A stretch of 64,000 nucleotides of DNA from Plazaster borealis (GCA_021014325.1 CM037473.1:24418822-24482821); one strand, 5' to 3'. Shown: positions 37,409 through 49,639, counted from the stretch's first letter. Notes: generated by a model from the sequence alone, not told the origin. Numbers and translations: made by a program.

Positions 37409-37491
37409 GGCCATGTGGCCCAGCGGGCTAGCTCACAGCTTCCAGAATTCTGGGGCTGTGAGCTCGGGGGTTCAAATCCTGGTGGGGCCCC
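37409..37491 (+). mobile_element. tRNA-like SINE head
   Basis: A box TGGCCCAGCGG, B box GGTTCAAATCC, and T6 terminator at 37492. The acceptor and anticodon stems pair poorly, so it is tRNA-derived rather than a working tRNA. Confidence 0.55.
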
Positions 37492-37535
37492 TTTTTTACC
37501 AGTAAAAGAAGATTTTTTTTAAATTCTTGTAAAAA

Positions 37536-37606
37536 TGGGTAGGGCTTGAACCTGGTACCTTTAGCTCTGTAGCCTCTATCTCTTACCGCTCTGCTACTGA
37601 GCTTTC
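37536..37606 (-). mobile_element. tRNA-like sequence facing the previous one
   Basis: The minus strand has an A box TAGCAGAGCGG and B box GGTTCAAGCCC. It converges with the element at 37409. Confidence 0.5.
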
Positions 37607-37799
37607 ATGAAAATCATACGATTTTTGACCTGATGAATATTAGAATGGCCTGACTTAGAAAAATTTTCACCAAAAGTTTTGCCTGGCTCGAGCCTTGGAT
37701 TTTTGGCTGATCTGAGGGTTGACCAAGGGCCTTGGAGGCAAAATTTTAGGTGAAAATTTCTGAGGGCTGAGGGGCCGCCTCTGCTCTGGACCTCACTGG

Positions 37800-38450
37800 G
37801 CCAGGGTCTGGCTAGTGGGCTGAGCTGGTTTGGGCTAGAGGGTGGGTGGGGAATGGTCAAGTTGTCATCATGCTGGGATGGCTGAGGGTTGGTTGGCTGT
37901 GGGTTTAGCTGGCTGGGGGTGGGATGGCTGAGGGTTGGTTGGCTGTGGGCCGACTTGGCTGAGGGTTGGCTGGCTGGGGGATGGGATGACTGAGAGTTGG
38001 TTGGCTGAGGGCTGGCTTTGCTGCTGAGGGTTGGCTGGCTGGGGCTGGGATGGTTAAGGGTTGGTTTGCTGTGGGCTGGCTGGGGGCTGGGATGGCTAAG
38101 GGTTGGTTTGCTGTGGGCTGGCTTGGCTGAGGGTTGGTTGGCTGTGGGTTGTTTGGCTGTGGGCTGGCTTGGCTGAGAGTTGGTTGGCTGAGGGTTGGTT
38201 GGCTGTGGGCTGGCTTGGCTGAGGGTTGGTTGGCTGTGGGCTGGGATGGCTGAGAGTTGGTTGGCTGAGGGTTGGTTGGCTGTGGGCTGGCTTGGCTGAG
38301 GGTTGGTTGGCTGTGGGCTGGGATGGCTGAGGGATGGTTGGCTGTGGGCTGGCTTGGCTGAGGGTTGGTTGGCTGTGGGCTGGCTTGGCTGGGGGATGGC
38401 TTGGCTGAGGGTTGGTTGGCTGTGGGCTGGCTTGGCTGACTGGACATGGG
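37800..38450. repeat. 31-bp G-rich minisatellite
   Basis: Units of GGCTGAGGGTTGGTTGGCTG then TGGGCTGGCTT. The minus strand has a 206-codon ORF (37905-38525) of SQPTANQPSAKP type. All frames of this composition lack stops, so it is not evidence for a protein. Confidence 0.9.
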
Positions 38451-39109
38451 CATGGTTAAGGTGGGTAGAGGACTGGGGCCAGGGGATGGGAGGTTGCTGG
38501 ATAGAATAGAGATATGGCCAGGCAAGGTAGAGGGGGACTGGACCTGGGCTTTTCTCTTGGGGCTACCTTTTTATTGAAGGTTTGACTAGATGTTTTTAAA
38601 GGTATGATTGGTACTGGGCTGATGACAGTAAGTCAGCTAGTGGGCTGAGCTGGTTTGGACCAGAGGGTGGGTTGGTCAAGTTGAGTAAGCTAGGGAGGGC
38701 AAGGTAGAGGGGACTGGACTTGGGGTTTTTCTTGGGGCTGGATGGTGTAGTGGGTTGGATTGGTAGTGGTTGATGGGACATCATTGTGTAGGGTGGAATT
38801 TATTTAGGAACAGGACATAAAACTGTACTTTAGGGAAAACTGGGATTTGCAAGTTAATTCAAATGTAAAACATTTTGAGGAAGGGATGAGGCTGCTCAAG
38901 ATTTTAAAGGTTTGATGCAGTTTGTATTGAGGGTTTGGTGACCATATTTTGCAATGAAATTTTAAAGGGTGGAATGTTTAATTTTGAAGTAATTATTTTC
39001 TAAAACTAGATTTAAATGTGAGATAGGCTACTCTTTATATTGATTGATTGACCATGATTTACTAAATGATTTAAATGTGTGCTATATTTCACATTTAATG
39101 TGCGATAAT

Positions 39110-40450
39110 TTTTTTTTTAAAGGTATGGTACTTATTTATTGAGGGTTTCACTAGGTTTAAAATGTTTTAAAGGTACGGTCCTTTTTTGTATTGAAGGTTT
39201 GACCAGGTTTAAAATGGTTTTAAAGGTTTGGTACTTTTTTGTTTTTAAGGTTTGACTAGGTTTAAAATGTTTTTAAAGGTAGGTATGGTACTTTTTTATT
39301 GAAGGTTTGACTATAAGTTTAAAATGTTTTTAAAGGTATGGTACTTTTTTGTATTGAAGGTTTGACTATAGGTTAAAACAAAAAATTAAAGGTATGACTT
39401 TTTTTATTAAAGGTTTGACTAGGTCTAAAATAAAATTAAAGGTAAATTTTGTACTTTTTTATTGAAGGGTTCACTAGGTTTAAAATTGTATTAAAGGTGT
39501 GTTACTTTTATGTTTTTGAGGGTTTGATTAGGTTTAAAAATGTCTAAAGGTACATATGGTACTTTTTTTATTAAAGGTTTGACTAGGTCTAAAATGTTTT
39601 AAAAGGTACATAATTTATGTGTTTTTTTTATTGAAGCTTTCACTAGGTTTAACAAATTTTTAAAGGTGTGTTACTTTGTTTTGTTGAGGGTTTGACTAGG
39701 TTTAAAAATGTCTAAAGGTACATTATGGTACTTTTTTATTTGACTAGTTTTAAAAGGTTTTTAAAGGTATGGAACTTTTTTTATTGAAGGTTTGACTAGG
39801 TTTAAAATGTTTTTAAAGGTACATATGGGGTTTTTTTTATTGAAGGTTTTACTAGGTTTAACAAATTTTTAAAGGTGTGTTACTTTTTTTTATTGAGGGT
39901 TTGACTAGGTTTAAAAATGTCTAAAGGTACATATGGTACTTTTTTATGTAAGGTTTGACTAGGTTTAAAATGTTTTAAAATTTAGGTATTTTATATTGAA
40001 GGTTTGACTAGGTTTAAAATGTTTTTAAAGATATGGTACTTTTTTATTGAAGGTTTGACTAGGTTTAAAATGTTTTTAAAGGTGTGGTACTTTTCTGTAT
40101 TGAAGGTTTGACTAGGTTTAAAATGTTTTTAATGGTGTGTTACTTTTTTGTATTGAAGGTTTGACTAGGTTTAAAATGTTTTTAAAGGTGTGTTACTTTT
40201 CTGTATTGAAGGTTTGACTAGGTTTAAAATGGTTTTAAAGGTATATTACCTTTTTATTGAAGGTTTGAATAGGTTTAAAATGTTTTAAAGGTACGTATTG
40301 TAAGGTACTTTTATTGAAGGTTTGACTAGGTTTAAAATGTGTTTAAAGGTATGCTACTTTTTTTATTGAAGGTTTGACTAGGCCTATAGGTTTAAAATAT
40401 TTTTAAAGGTGTGCTGCTTTTTAAAGGTATGGTACTTTTCTTTATTAAAG
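39110..40450. repeat. 50-60 bp AT-rich minisatellite, ~24 copies
   Basis: Unit GGTATGGTACTTTTTTATTG then AAGGTTTGACTAGGTTTAAA then ATGTTTTTAAA, with length variation in the T run. Confidence 0.95.
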
Positions 40451-40540
40451 GAGTTACGGTATTTTGAGATTGATAATAAGGAGAGATTTTCTTTATTATG
40501 TGAGATTAAAGACTTTTTTCCTTTGTGGCTCAAATTTCTT

Positions 40541-41160
40541 GGGGCTGAGGGGGCTTGAGGACTATATGGCACTCACTGGGGTTGGGCTTCTGGTGGGCTG
40601 GAGGGCTGGGTGACAGTCACTGGGGTTGGCCTGCTAAGGGGCTGGATGACGGTCACTAGGGTTGGGCTGCTGATGGGCTGGAGGGCTGGGTGACAGTCAC
40701 TGGGGTTGGCCTGCTAAGGGGCTGGATGACGGTCACTAGGGTTGGGCTGCTGAGGGGCTGGAGGGCTGGGTGACAGTCACTGGGGTTGGCCTGCTAAGGG
40801 GCTGGATGACGGTCACTAGGGTTGGGCTGCTGATGGGCTGGAGGGCTGGGTGACAGTCACTGGGGTTGGCCTGCTAAGGGGCTGGATGACGGTCACTAGG
40901 GTTGGGCTGCTGATGGGCTGGAGGGCTGGGTGACAGTCACTGGGGTTGGCCTGCTAAGGGGCTGGATGACGGTCACTAGGGTTGGGCTGCTGAGGGGCTG
41001 GAGGGCTGGGTGACAGTCACTGGGGTTGGCCTGCTAAGGGGCTGGATGACGGTCACTAGGGTTGGGCTGCTGATGGGCTGGAGGGCTGGGTGACAGTCAC
41101 TGGGGTTGGCCTGCTAAGGGGCTGGATGACGGTCACTAGGGTTGGGCTGTTGAGGGGCTA
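40541..41160. repeat. 80-bp tandem array
   Basis: Units begin TGGGGTTGGCCTGCTAAGGG at 40621, 40701, 40781, 40861, 40941, 41021 and 41101, almost identical. One site alternates TGATGGG and TGAGGGG. Confidence 0.97.
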
Positions 41161-42840
41161 GGGCTGGTCACTGGGATAGATTGACCGAGTGGTGCTGAAG
41201 AGAGCTGGCAGACTGAGACGAGTTTGGGTAAGGACTGGTGGGGTCCTGGCTGGCTGGTCACTTGAGCTGATAGACCAAGACTAAGCGTGGGTACGGGTAT
41301 TCTTGAACAAATACTTAAGTTTTAAGATCGGTTGACTATTTGTAAAATATTTGTAAATGCTGTTTATACCTTTGTATTCCTTTCTTAAATTGTTGTTACT
41401 CTTTTTTAGTTAACAGTTTTTTATTTTAATTTATTAATTAATTATTGTTGGGTTTTTGGCAAATAAATGTTTGCAGAGGTCTAGACCAGTTAAATAAATG
41501 TATGGTTGCTTTTAAGGTTTCTTTATACGGCATAAGAAAATATAAAACAAATTTTTTATGAATGTTGTCATAAATTTCAAAATTCTTCTTTTCTGAAGAC
41601 AACCATTTACCTAGGAGAAACAAGTTTTTTCGCTGATAGATTTTTCATTATGATTGAACAAGTCCTAAATGCTGCCCTCTATGGCCGGATAAAATGATTC
41701 ATTGAGATCGCTTGCTCTCAAGGTTTTTTTTCAACGTGAAATCAAAACGTGAATGCTGCCCTCTAGAGTGCGATTATATTGTATTTTTTATTTATTTTTT
41801 CTGAAGATGATTCTCTTTTGAGAAAGAGGTTTTGTTCATTATTTTCTAAATGCTGTATCAAAAAACCGCTTCATTTATGCAGGGTTTTTAATTAAATTAA
41901 ACAGAAAACCTGCTTATATTTAATTTAATTTCAGGTCAGTAGATAGCCTACTTTATTAAATTTCTGGATGTTATTTTATGTGCGACTTTCAACTACTGAA
42001 TAAAATGTATTTAACTTTGTGCTGCAAATATTTTATTTGAGGTATCATTTGCTAAGTCACTTTGGGCCGAAAGTCCACATTTTGGCATTTGATGAATTAA
42101 GAATTTAAAAGTTTGCCCATGGCAGCTTTAACGCATATATTTTTCAAGTCACAGAATAGCAATTTGACACATTTAATTTGAATGAAATCCTAATGGACAA
42201 GATATGTATTCTTTCAAATATTAACATATTTTATTTCTCAACAAATTTTAGAAAATTACATGTTTAAATAAACTAAAATGTCCCAATAATTTTACAAGTT
42301 TTTGTTTCAGAGATGCACAATTTAAATAAGCTCAAATGTTACCATTACTAATACTCTAAAATAGAGACTCCATGTTTATAGGTTCCTCCATCCCTTCATT
42401 GACTTTCATTGCAATAATTTGGACCTTCTCTTTTATTTTAGTTTTGACCCTTTAGAAAATGACATAATTGCACCTCTGTTTATTGAATCAACTACCATTT
42501 TGGTTTCATTTTCTTAATAAAGGACACTCAGCATAATTTTTATTTATTTAATTGACATCATTTCTAATCTGTTGAGATTCATTTGGAAAAATGTCCATCA
42601 AAATTAGTTTGCCAATTTAAAAGGATTTTGGCAATCCAGTCGTTAATTTTTAATGATAAATTCTTTTAAATGGAAGCACTGGTACTAGTTTATATAAAAA
42701 AAATTCTCCATGACAACTTCATAATAATGCTCTCCCTGCCATAAATCAAACACCGGTTTTGTTTCTGAAAAACAGATGCTGTCCTAACATTAAAATTTGT
42801 AATGATAACCTTTGACCTTAACTATGAATAATTCATGTTG
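41160..42840. other. No gene recognised
   Basis: AT-rich spacer after the arrays. Apart from the CTCF-like pair no feature was identified. Confidence 0.5.
41671..41770 (-). promoter_or_regulatory. Pair of CTCF-like motifs
   Basis: GCTGCCCTCTATGGCC (41671) and GCTGCCCTCTAGAGTG (41755) read on the minus strand as ATAGAGGGCAGC and CTAGAGGGCAGC, close to the CTCF consensus. They lie just after the large satellite cluster. Confidence 0.3.
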
Positions 42841-42864
42841 GAAGACAATCTGAGAGGGGCTTAC

Positions 42865-42945
42865 ATCTTGAGATGTTTCCTCTGGGATGACATTTCAAGA
42901 TGCTGTGGCTAGAGTCTTATAACTCTTGGTTGGTGCTTCAGCAAT
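42865..42945 (-). other. Candidate exon 4 of the minus-strand transcript
   Basis: Acceptor CTTCTTTGTTCCTCTGCAG and donor CTCAAGAT|GTAAGC. Its last bases (AACATCTCA...GAT then GTAAGC) match the end of the exon at 45390, so the two may be duplicated or alternative exons. Confidence 0.4.
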
Positions 42946-43018
42946 CTGCAGAGGAACAAAGAAGACACTTTTTTGTTACTTATTGTCTTATAAAGAAAAT
43001 ACAAAACCAGCGTTCTCA

Positions 43019-43401
43019 CTTAAAGGGTCTGTATACGTTTGGTAATGACTCTAAAAATTAATTGCATTAAAAACTTACTTGGTAAGAAATACAGCTGCTT
43101 TGGATAGTATAATGCATTTTGAGAAACCTTTTACTTTGAACTACTGCGGTTAAGGAAAGAGATATTTAAATCCCCCAAAATTTGAATCTAAGAAGCGTTA
43201 CTGCAGTAACGTTTCTCAGATCTTGTATTAATTGCCGATTATTCTTCCTGCGTGGACTCCAGATTTTCGGCAATACCTCAAAAACGCTACCACCTTTTAA
43301 AATGAAATTTTCACAGGTTAGTTTTAAGGTATATATCTACAACTATATAGGATTGAAACAAACAGTGGGTTCCAATTACCAAACGTATACAATCCCTTTA
43401 A
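43019..43401. mobile_element. MITE family B
   Basis: CTTAAAGGGTCTGTATACG to CGTATACAATCCCTTTAA with TTAA at both ends. Hairpin at 43187-43222. The 140-codon ORF crossing its edge (43182-43604) is incidental. Confidence 0.9.
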
Positions 43402-44478
43402 CAGTGGTCCGCCGGCCAAATTCCAGTTTAGAGCACCTGAGGACCAGTCAGAATTCTGTCCACCCTAGACTAGTCCACCTGGTTAGTTCATTGCTTGCCA
43501 CTACTAATGTTCATGTAAACCACCGATTGTTCATATTGCTTCAAGTTACTAGTCCCATGCTCAGGACAACATTGAAAGGAAACCTTCAGGTATGGACCAG
43601 TTAAAGAGCTGGTGGACCAGTGAGAGGGCTGATGGACCAGTGAAATTATGTGCTAACTGGTACTAGTGGCTAGTCACTGAAAAGAAATAAAGGCAAACCC
43701 TGAAACTGGTGTGTGGTCATGATCATGGTGATTTGCTCTTGCATTTGGACGAGGTAGTATAGGAGTTGGGTGGGAGATCAATGAGGGTTTAGGGATTTGG
43801 GGATCGTAGGGAAACAGGGTTTACACCTCGTCAAGTCCTCGACAGACCCGCCTTACAATTTGTTAATTTCTGTTGCGATCATTGTCAGTAGACCTCATGC
43901 ATTGACGTTAACATGCCACCATCTCAGAAGAAAAATTATAATGAAACAATGGAAACGCACATCTTTGTACGCACCGCGCACAGGATGAGCCAATGAGCTA
44001 CCTTCTTTTGACCTCTAGCCAAGAGCACCCTACTCAAATGACGTCATGTGCATAAGGTCTTTATCAACATCAAAGTATTTTGTTTAAGTCAGTCAGTTAC
44101 TTTTTATCAGCCGGTTGCCTCCAATGAGACAAATTTAACTAGCCCGTAGCACTCTTGTCCAGTGTTTAATGCTGGGTAGAGACTAAGTGGGCTTGTGGGG
44201 GGGATGGGGTGGCAGGGGTGTCATACATGCACTAATACTTTTCATGGTGACTGATACCAACTTTAGCACTAATTTAGTTTAAACTGGAAGTTATTTATTT
44301 AATTGAGTTGTAGCATTCCCTTAAAGACTACAACACCTCACATGAAGTAAAAGTGCCCAAGATAAACATCATACCGAAAAGAGAATAATTCAGCAAATGT
44401 GTGATCACCTATACCAAGGTTTTAGACAAAGCATTGTAAGTTGAAAGTTGAAACCCTGTCTTAAGTATTTTTAACATA

Positions 44479-45118
44479 ACAAATCGTCACCGTTTTCACG
44501 AAGAGGCAATTTCTGAAAAAATCATGCATTTTAGCAAATCAATGTTTTACATACTTTGAATGTTACTATTGACATCAACATTTTCCCCAAGTTTCAAGTG
44601 ATAAAACGTTATACTTTTCTAATTACACTAATTAGCACAAGGACCATTTTCCCAAACTATCGGTTTTGCGTTTTCACGAACAGCCACATTTAGATTTACC
44701 AATTGTTACATTGAAGTACATAGCGCTGGCACGGTGCCAACAAAGGCTACTCTGCGTTTTCAGTTTTCACGAAGGGACAATTTGTATGACCTATATAAAT
44801 TTTAGTTTTCACGAACAGACACTCGTCGTTTACGCATTGGTTTGTACACGACGCGCTCACGACGCGCTGCACACAGACCTCGTTTTGAAGTTTTCACAAA
44901 GGGAAACTTGTGTTTAACAGTCAATTAAAATAGCAACAGATTTGCATGATTTAAGATCTCCACTTTTATGCTTGGAAAAATGTCAGCGTTTCAATAAAAA
45001 ACAGTGTCCGAAACAGTGATTTCAAAAATAGCTTAACTTCACACGTGGATTTCTCCAAACATGAAAGTTTTGTGGAATGGCCTAAATTGCCTCTTCGTGA
45101 AAACAGTGACGAAATGTT
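44479..45118. mobile_element. DNA element with GTTTTCACGAAG repeats
   Basis: Termini CGTCACCGTTTTCACGAAGA (44485) and the inverse at about 45091-45111. Subterminal copies of GTTTTCACGAA(C/G) recur near 44671, 44765, 44806 and 44889. Non-autonomous. Confidence 0.7.
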
Positions 45119-45389
45119 AAAGGAATTTTTTTCCATATTTTAAGTTGAAATGCTTTCAAAATTTTTGTTATCTTTATTGGGCTTAGTTAGATTGTCACAA
45201 TCGAAATGATCAATAGTAATTTGTCAAGTGTTATTTCCTTTTATGGTATTTCAGACAGAAATATTTTTTAAGAGGATTTGAAGGTTATGAACTTTGTGTG
45301 CAGTGAGATTTTGGATTAAAACTTATAAATTCCCTACTTATTAACAATCCTGTAATTTGTCTTTAAACAAAAAACTGAGTTGTGCTTAC

Positions 45390-45496
45390 ATCAAGACTGA
45401 GATGTTTTTCTTGGTGCATGGATCCAGAGATCCTCATTGTAGTCTATTGTAGCTGATGGCATATCTTAGCTGGGATACAAGCTGATGAATGGCAAC
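45390..45496 (-). other. Candidate exon 3 of the minus-strand transcript
   Basis: Acceptor TTTTTTTCCTCACTTCAG and donor CTTGAT|GTAAGC. Phase 0 reading VAIHQLVSQLRYAIS... ends in TGA inside the exon, so the rest would be 3' UTR or the transcript is non-coding. Its 3' end resembles that of the exon at 42865. Confidence 0.4.
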
Positions 45497-45639
45497 CTGA
45501 AGTGAGGAAAAAAACACAATAAGCTTGATTGTTAGTTATGTCTAAACCTTGACAATTATAAGGTTTTTATAAGTTAACATCTATAAATCGTTGCGATACC
45601 CGCTGCTAACACATAGGATTTGAGCTGCCTCTAGCCACC

Positions 45640-45700
45640 GGGCTAGCTCGGTGGTCTAATGGTAAGACATCTGCTCTTCGGTTCGAATCCCACCTGAGTG
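45640..45700 (+). mobile_element. Truncated tRNA-like sequence
   Basis: A box TGGTCTAATGG and B box GGTTCGAATCCC are separated by too little sequence: the anticodon 3' half is deleted. Confidence 0.45.
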
Positions 45701-45935
45701 ATTTGTATGTGGATTTTTGTTCACAGAACTCGGGAAAGTACGGTACTGAGTATACAGTGCTTAATACACATTAGTGTATGGGTAAAACCAAGTTATAGTG
45801 TTTATAGCTGATGAGTAGTTTATGAAACCCTGAGTTGGGTGAGGATACCTAATAGGGCATCTCAAAAGTTCAAATGGTAAGATTGTTCTCATTGGATTGG
45901 CTAAGCATTCCAGGGGGCGTATAATAATAATAATA

Positions 45936-46343
45936 ATAATAATATAACGTATTTGTATAGCACCTACTGCAGGCCAGCCTCTAAGCACTTTAAGGTATTA
46001 TTTCTTGCAAGGTATGTGGAGCAACGTTTTGAAGTATGAGGCCTGTTCATTTATAGCACAATGTAATGGTTTACAAGGTGCTGTGGCGCAATACATGTAT
46101 GCAGCCAATCCAACCAGGAACACCGGGGCAAACTCCTTCTCTTTACGATAAGTGCACTGGGTACTTTTACGTGCATTACACAACACACGGGACCAACGGC
46201 TTTACGTCCCATCCAAAGGACGAAGCATGTGGTTAAGTGTCTTGCTTAAGTGTCACGACTGGGATTCGAACCCACACTCTGCTGATCAGAAACACCAGAG
46301 CTTGAGTTCAGTGTTCTTATCCGCTCGGCCACGACACGCCACA
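45936..46343 (-). mobile_element. tRNA-Leu-headed SINE, full length
   Basis: Minus-strand copy of the SINE at 47642, with head GTGTCGTGGCCGAGCGGATA and B box GGTTCGAATCCC. The tail of ATT repeats lies at 45929-45942. Confidence 0.85.
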
Positions 46344-46614
46344 TATATGAACCGGTCTGTTGGACCACTATTAGCATTTTGACCAATCCATTGGATTGTT
46401 CAAAATGCTAAATTCTGTGTTCACTCGTGAATGTTCCCATGGTTCGGCACAATGTCATGGTCCAGCAGAATGCTCTTGCGGTCCATTGGATTACACGTAT
46501 GCCTACAGGAACAATTATTTATTCTGGTTGTGAAGCTAAGGACTCTCAGAAAAGTGAATTTATAATCACTGTACTAGCCAAGAACCCAATGGAGAGAGGA
46601 CAAGGAAGGAAGTT

Positions 46615-46790
46615 TCAGTTTTAGATGTGGGAGGAAAACCCCAGAGAATTATTCCAAGGAAAACCTATGCAGTCAGGTAGAGACTGAAAACCCAATCCAT
46701 GTAGTGCCCCCGGCGTGATTCGAACCGGGGTCCTAGAGGTGGAAGGCGAGGAAAGATACCACAACGCCAACCCGACCACCCAATTGCCTT
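46615..46790 (-). mobile_element. SINE with tRNA-like head
   Basis: The minus strand has a head with CCCGGTTCGAATCACGCC. The body GTGGGAGGAAAACCCC...GCAGTCAGGTAGAGACTG recalls the conserved body of fish HE1-type SINEs, from memory. Confidence 0.5.
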
Positions 46791-47310
46791 GTGCCTAGAA
46801 CATGCCCCACTTTAGAGACGCTCCCTTAGCACAAAGTCTCATAATGTTAACCTGATTTTCACAAATGCAGTTAGCTGTAAATTTGTTTCTTTTTCTGGGT
46901 ATTGGTAAAGAGGACTACAAAAATACCTAACTACCCATACCAAACAAACTACATTGTCTTGGATTAAGCGGACACTATGCAAAAACCTCCGCAGTTAATT
47001 GACATAATTGTTTTGTTAAAATGCTTAGGGATAAAAGCTCCACATGAACCATTTTGGAAATTCATCCCAACTTGTAGTAATTTTTTTTCTCAAAGAATGA
47101 TAATGAAAATATGCAACAATATACCATAACCAACCATTACTTTGGCAAATGCAAAGGGTGGGTAGTCCCTATAGGGCAACAATCCCCCCCCCCCACTAAA
47201 ATTAATCAAAATTTGATTTTTTTTTCTTCACATGGGATCTATGGTCACCCAATCCCTTCAGCAAAAGATTATGGATCCAAACCCCAACGAGTGATCCCCA
47301 TTTAAGCATA

Positions 47311-47361
47311 CAATCTGTCTGATGATGACCATAATTATTATGGTCATCATCAGACAGATTG
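47311..47361. repeat. Perfect 25-bp palindrome, 1-nt spacer
   Basis: CAATCTGTCTGATGATGACC continues to 47335 and is mirrored exactly at 47337-47361, followed by T8. Confidence 0.95.
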
Positions 47362-47641
47362 TTTTTTTTCCCTTTAAAAAAAAATTGTCCTGATGAAATA
47401 CTGCTAAACTTTGGGAATCGTCCAAAGTTGTCAACATTTCTTGTGGTCATAGAGAGAGTAGGCCTTACCCCCTCTCTGCAACCAAGTCATACTTATCATG
47501 ATTGACTTTGTGTGTGTTATTATCAATGTGCATTAATATAATGTTCATATCAGAGCCCCCACCATCATTCCAAGTTTCTGCTAGATTTTTCAGTAATTTT
47601 TTTAAAACACTTCTAGTTTCCTCTGTCAATTAATTCTACAG

Positions 47642-48062
47642 TGGCGTGTCGTGGCCGAGCGGATAAGAACACCGGACTCAAGCTCTGGTGTTTCTGATCA
47701 GCAAAGTGTGGGTTCGAATCCCAGTCGTGACACTTGTGTCCTTAAGCAAGGCACTTAACCACATGCTTCGTCCTTCGGATGGGACGTTAAGCCGTAGGTC
47801 CCGTGTGTTGTGTAATGCACGTAAAAAAAACCAGTGCACTTATTGTAAAGAGAAGGGGTTCACCCCAGTGTTCCTGGTTTGATTGGCTGCATATTGCGCC
47901 ACAGCACCTTGTAAACCATTACATGGTGCTATGCAAAGGAATAGGTCTCATACTTCAACACGTAACTCCACTTACCTTGTTTGAAAAACACTGAGCGCTT
48001 TGAGACACCCATCGGGAGTATAAAGCGCTATATAAGAACTGCGTATTATTAATTTATTATTT
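47642..48062 (+). mobile_element. tRNA-Leu(CAA)-derived SINE, full length
   Basis: The head folds as a long-variable-arm tRNA: A box TGGCCGAGCGG, anticodon stem CCGGA/TCTGG with loop CTCAAGC (CAA at 47679-47681, U33 kept), B box GGTTCGAATCC at 47711. Tail GCGCTATATAAGAACTGCG then TTATTA. Confidence 0.88.
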
Positions 48063-48227
48063 ACTGTAGTCAACACAGCCTCTGATGAATGCTCTCCTCC
48101 TGTGTCATGTTTTACTTTTTATTGTAACAGCCACAACAATTTTGAAAACCTTTGACGGCTCCTTACAGATGTTCTAACAAATACAATGTGAATACAAAAA
48201 TATGAATACAAGTGATGAGAGACTTAC

Positions 48228-48315
48228 CTGGTTATAAGGAAGTTGCATTTCCTGGATGAGATCTGCCAGGGTTAACCTTGTATCTTCTACTTCTTAGAGA
48301 TCATCTTCAAAAATC
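48228..48315 (-). other. Candidate exon 2 of the minus-strand transcript
   Basis: Strong acceptor TTTTCTTTTATGCAG and donor AACCAG|GTAAGT. One frame reads IFEDDL, stop, then EVEDTRLTLADLIQEMQL and PYNQ, and continues in phase into the next exon as VAIHQLVSQLRYAIS before TGA. This looks protein-like but has an internal TAA: a decayed gene, an assembly error or chance. Confidence 0.4.
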
Positions 48316-48393
48316 CTGCATAAAAGAAAAATGCATTCAAACATGCTTTAAAAACATACATTGCTATACGTAGGGATACAAATTATTTAATTT

Positions 48394-48740
48394 AAAGGGA
48401 GGGTATACCTTAGGTAATTACTCCACAAATTTATGACCATAAAAACTTACTTGGTAAAGAGCACTTGAGAGCTGTTGATATTATTACACACTGTTAGAAA
48501 CAACCCCCCTTGAAGTAATATAATTTTAGAGAAAGAGGAAATGTTTCACCCTAAAAACTTGAATCTTCTCAGGCATCTGAAAGCTTACAATTCTATAAAA
48601 CAACTTTCATTATTTTCTTGCAACTTTGATGACCAATTGAGCCCAGACTTTCATGAGTTGGTTATTTTGTTCATATTTTGGAACACACCAAGTGAGGATA
48701 CTGGTCTTTGACTATTACCAAAAGTATACCCTGCCTTTAA
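48394..48740. mobile_element. MITE family A, diverged subfamily
   Basis: TTTAAAGGGAGGGTATACC to GTATACCCTGCCTTTAA. Interior related to family A but the central hairpin is lost. Confidence 0.75.
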
Positions 48741-49064
48741 GGTAAAAATCATGCTGTTAAATATTAGTATAATTATTATCATATGTCTATTTGGCTTGCG
48801 ATAACACCATTATCTACTTTGCTGTGTAGATTACATAATTTGTTTTTAATGGAGCGCACATTCCCTAACAAATGTATGTACATGTAATAATACTTGGTTC
48901 TTATAGCGCTTTATCAACAGGCTACGTTTGAATTGTGAGACCCATGTATTACAGGCATGATATTTGGTCCTTCGAAAAAAATAGACTTTTCAGGCTATAA
49001 AAATCAAAATTTTCCAGATTTTTTTTAGGGCAAAAAAAAACCCAGAACAGACTTTAGCTCCTAC

Positions 49065-49400
49065 TGATAGACCATTCAAAACCATTCAAAATTCCAACTC
49101 TCACATTTTCCCATTGCTATTGTACACACATGGCATTACCATTTGAACAGTGTTGATGGTGAGCTGTACTACCACTCAAAACCATTCAAGTGGTTTTGAA
49201 GGGTGCATACACTACACCTGTGTGTGTTATCATAGCCGAATGGTTTCAGATGGTGCATAAACCGACTCACCACTGGAAAGCTTACTAATAGGACTCTAGC
49301 TGCACCACCATTCAAAATCATTTGGGTAATCAACCATATGCACAGTTATCACACCATTCAAAACCACAAGTTAATGGTTTTGAATGGTGAATCATAGTGT
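49065..49400. repeat. CCATTCAAAACCATTC-rich inverted repeat
   Basis: The word ACCATTCAAAACCA and its inverse TGGTTTTGAATGGT occur about eight times. Probably a decayed foldback element. Confidence 0.5.
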
Positions 49401-49639
49401 TAGCCAGAGGGGTGTCTGGGTGTCTTTTGGACAACCTGTTTTAAATTTGGACACCCTGTTTTATCTGTCATTTACATGTAATGTATTGTAAGTGAACTAT
49501 TGGATACCCAGTTTTTAAATTTCCAGCAAATTTGGACACCCTTTAACCAAATCCTGGCTAAAACCTTGTGGTGATCAACTTGTTCGAAAAAGGCACCAAT
49601 AGTAGGAGTTAGTACGAAGAAATCATACCTATTATTAGC

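Noticed and set aside
37905..38525. 206-codon SQPTANQP-rich ORF on the minus strand
   Set aside because: Product of a stop-free 31-bp G-rich array; the unit length is not a multiple of 3, so the frame only rotates.
43182..43604. 140-codon plus-strand ORF
   Set aside because: Begins inside a family B MITE hairpin and runs into spacer; no domain.
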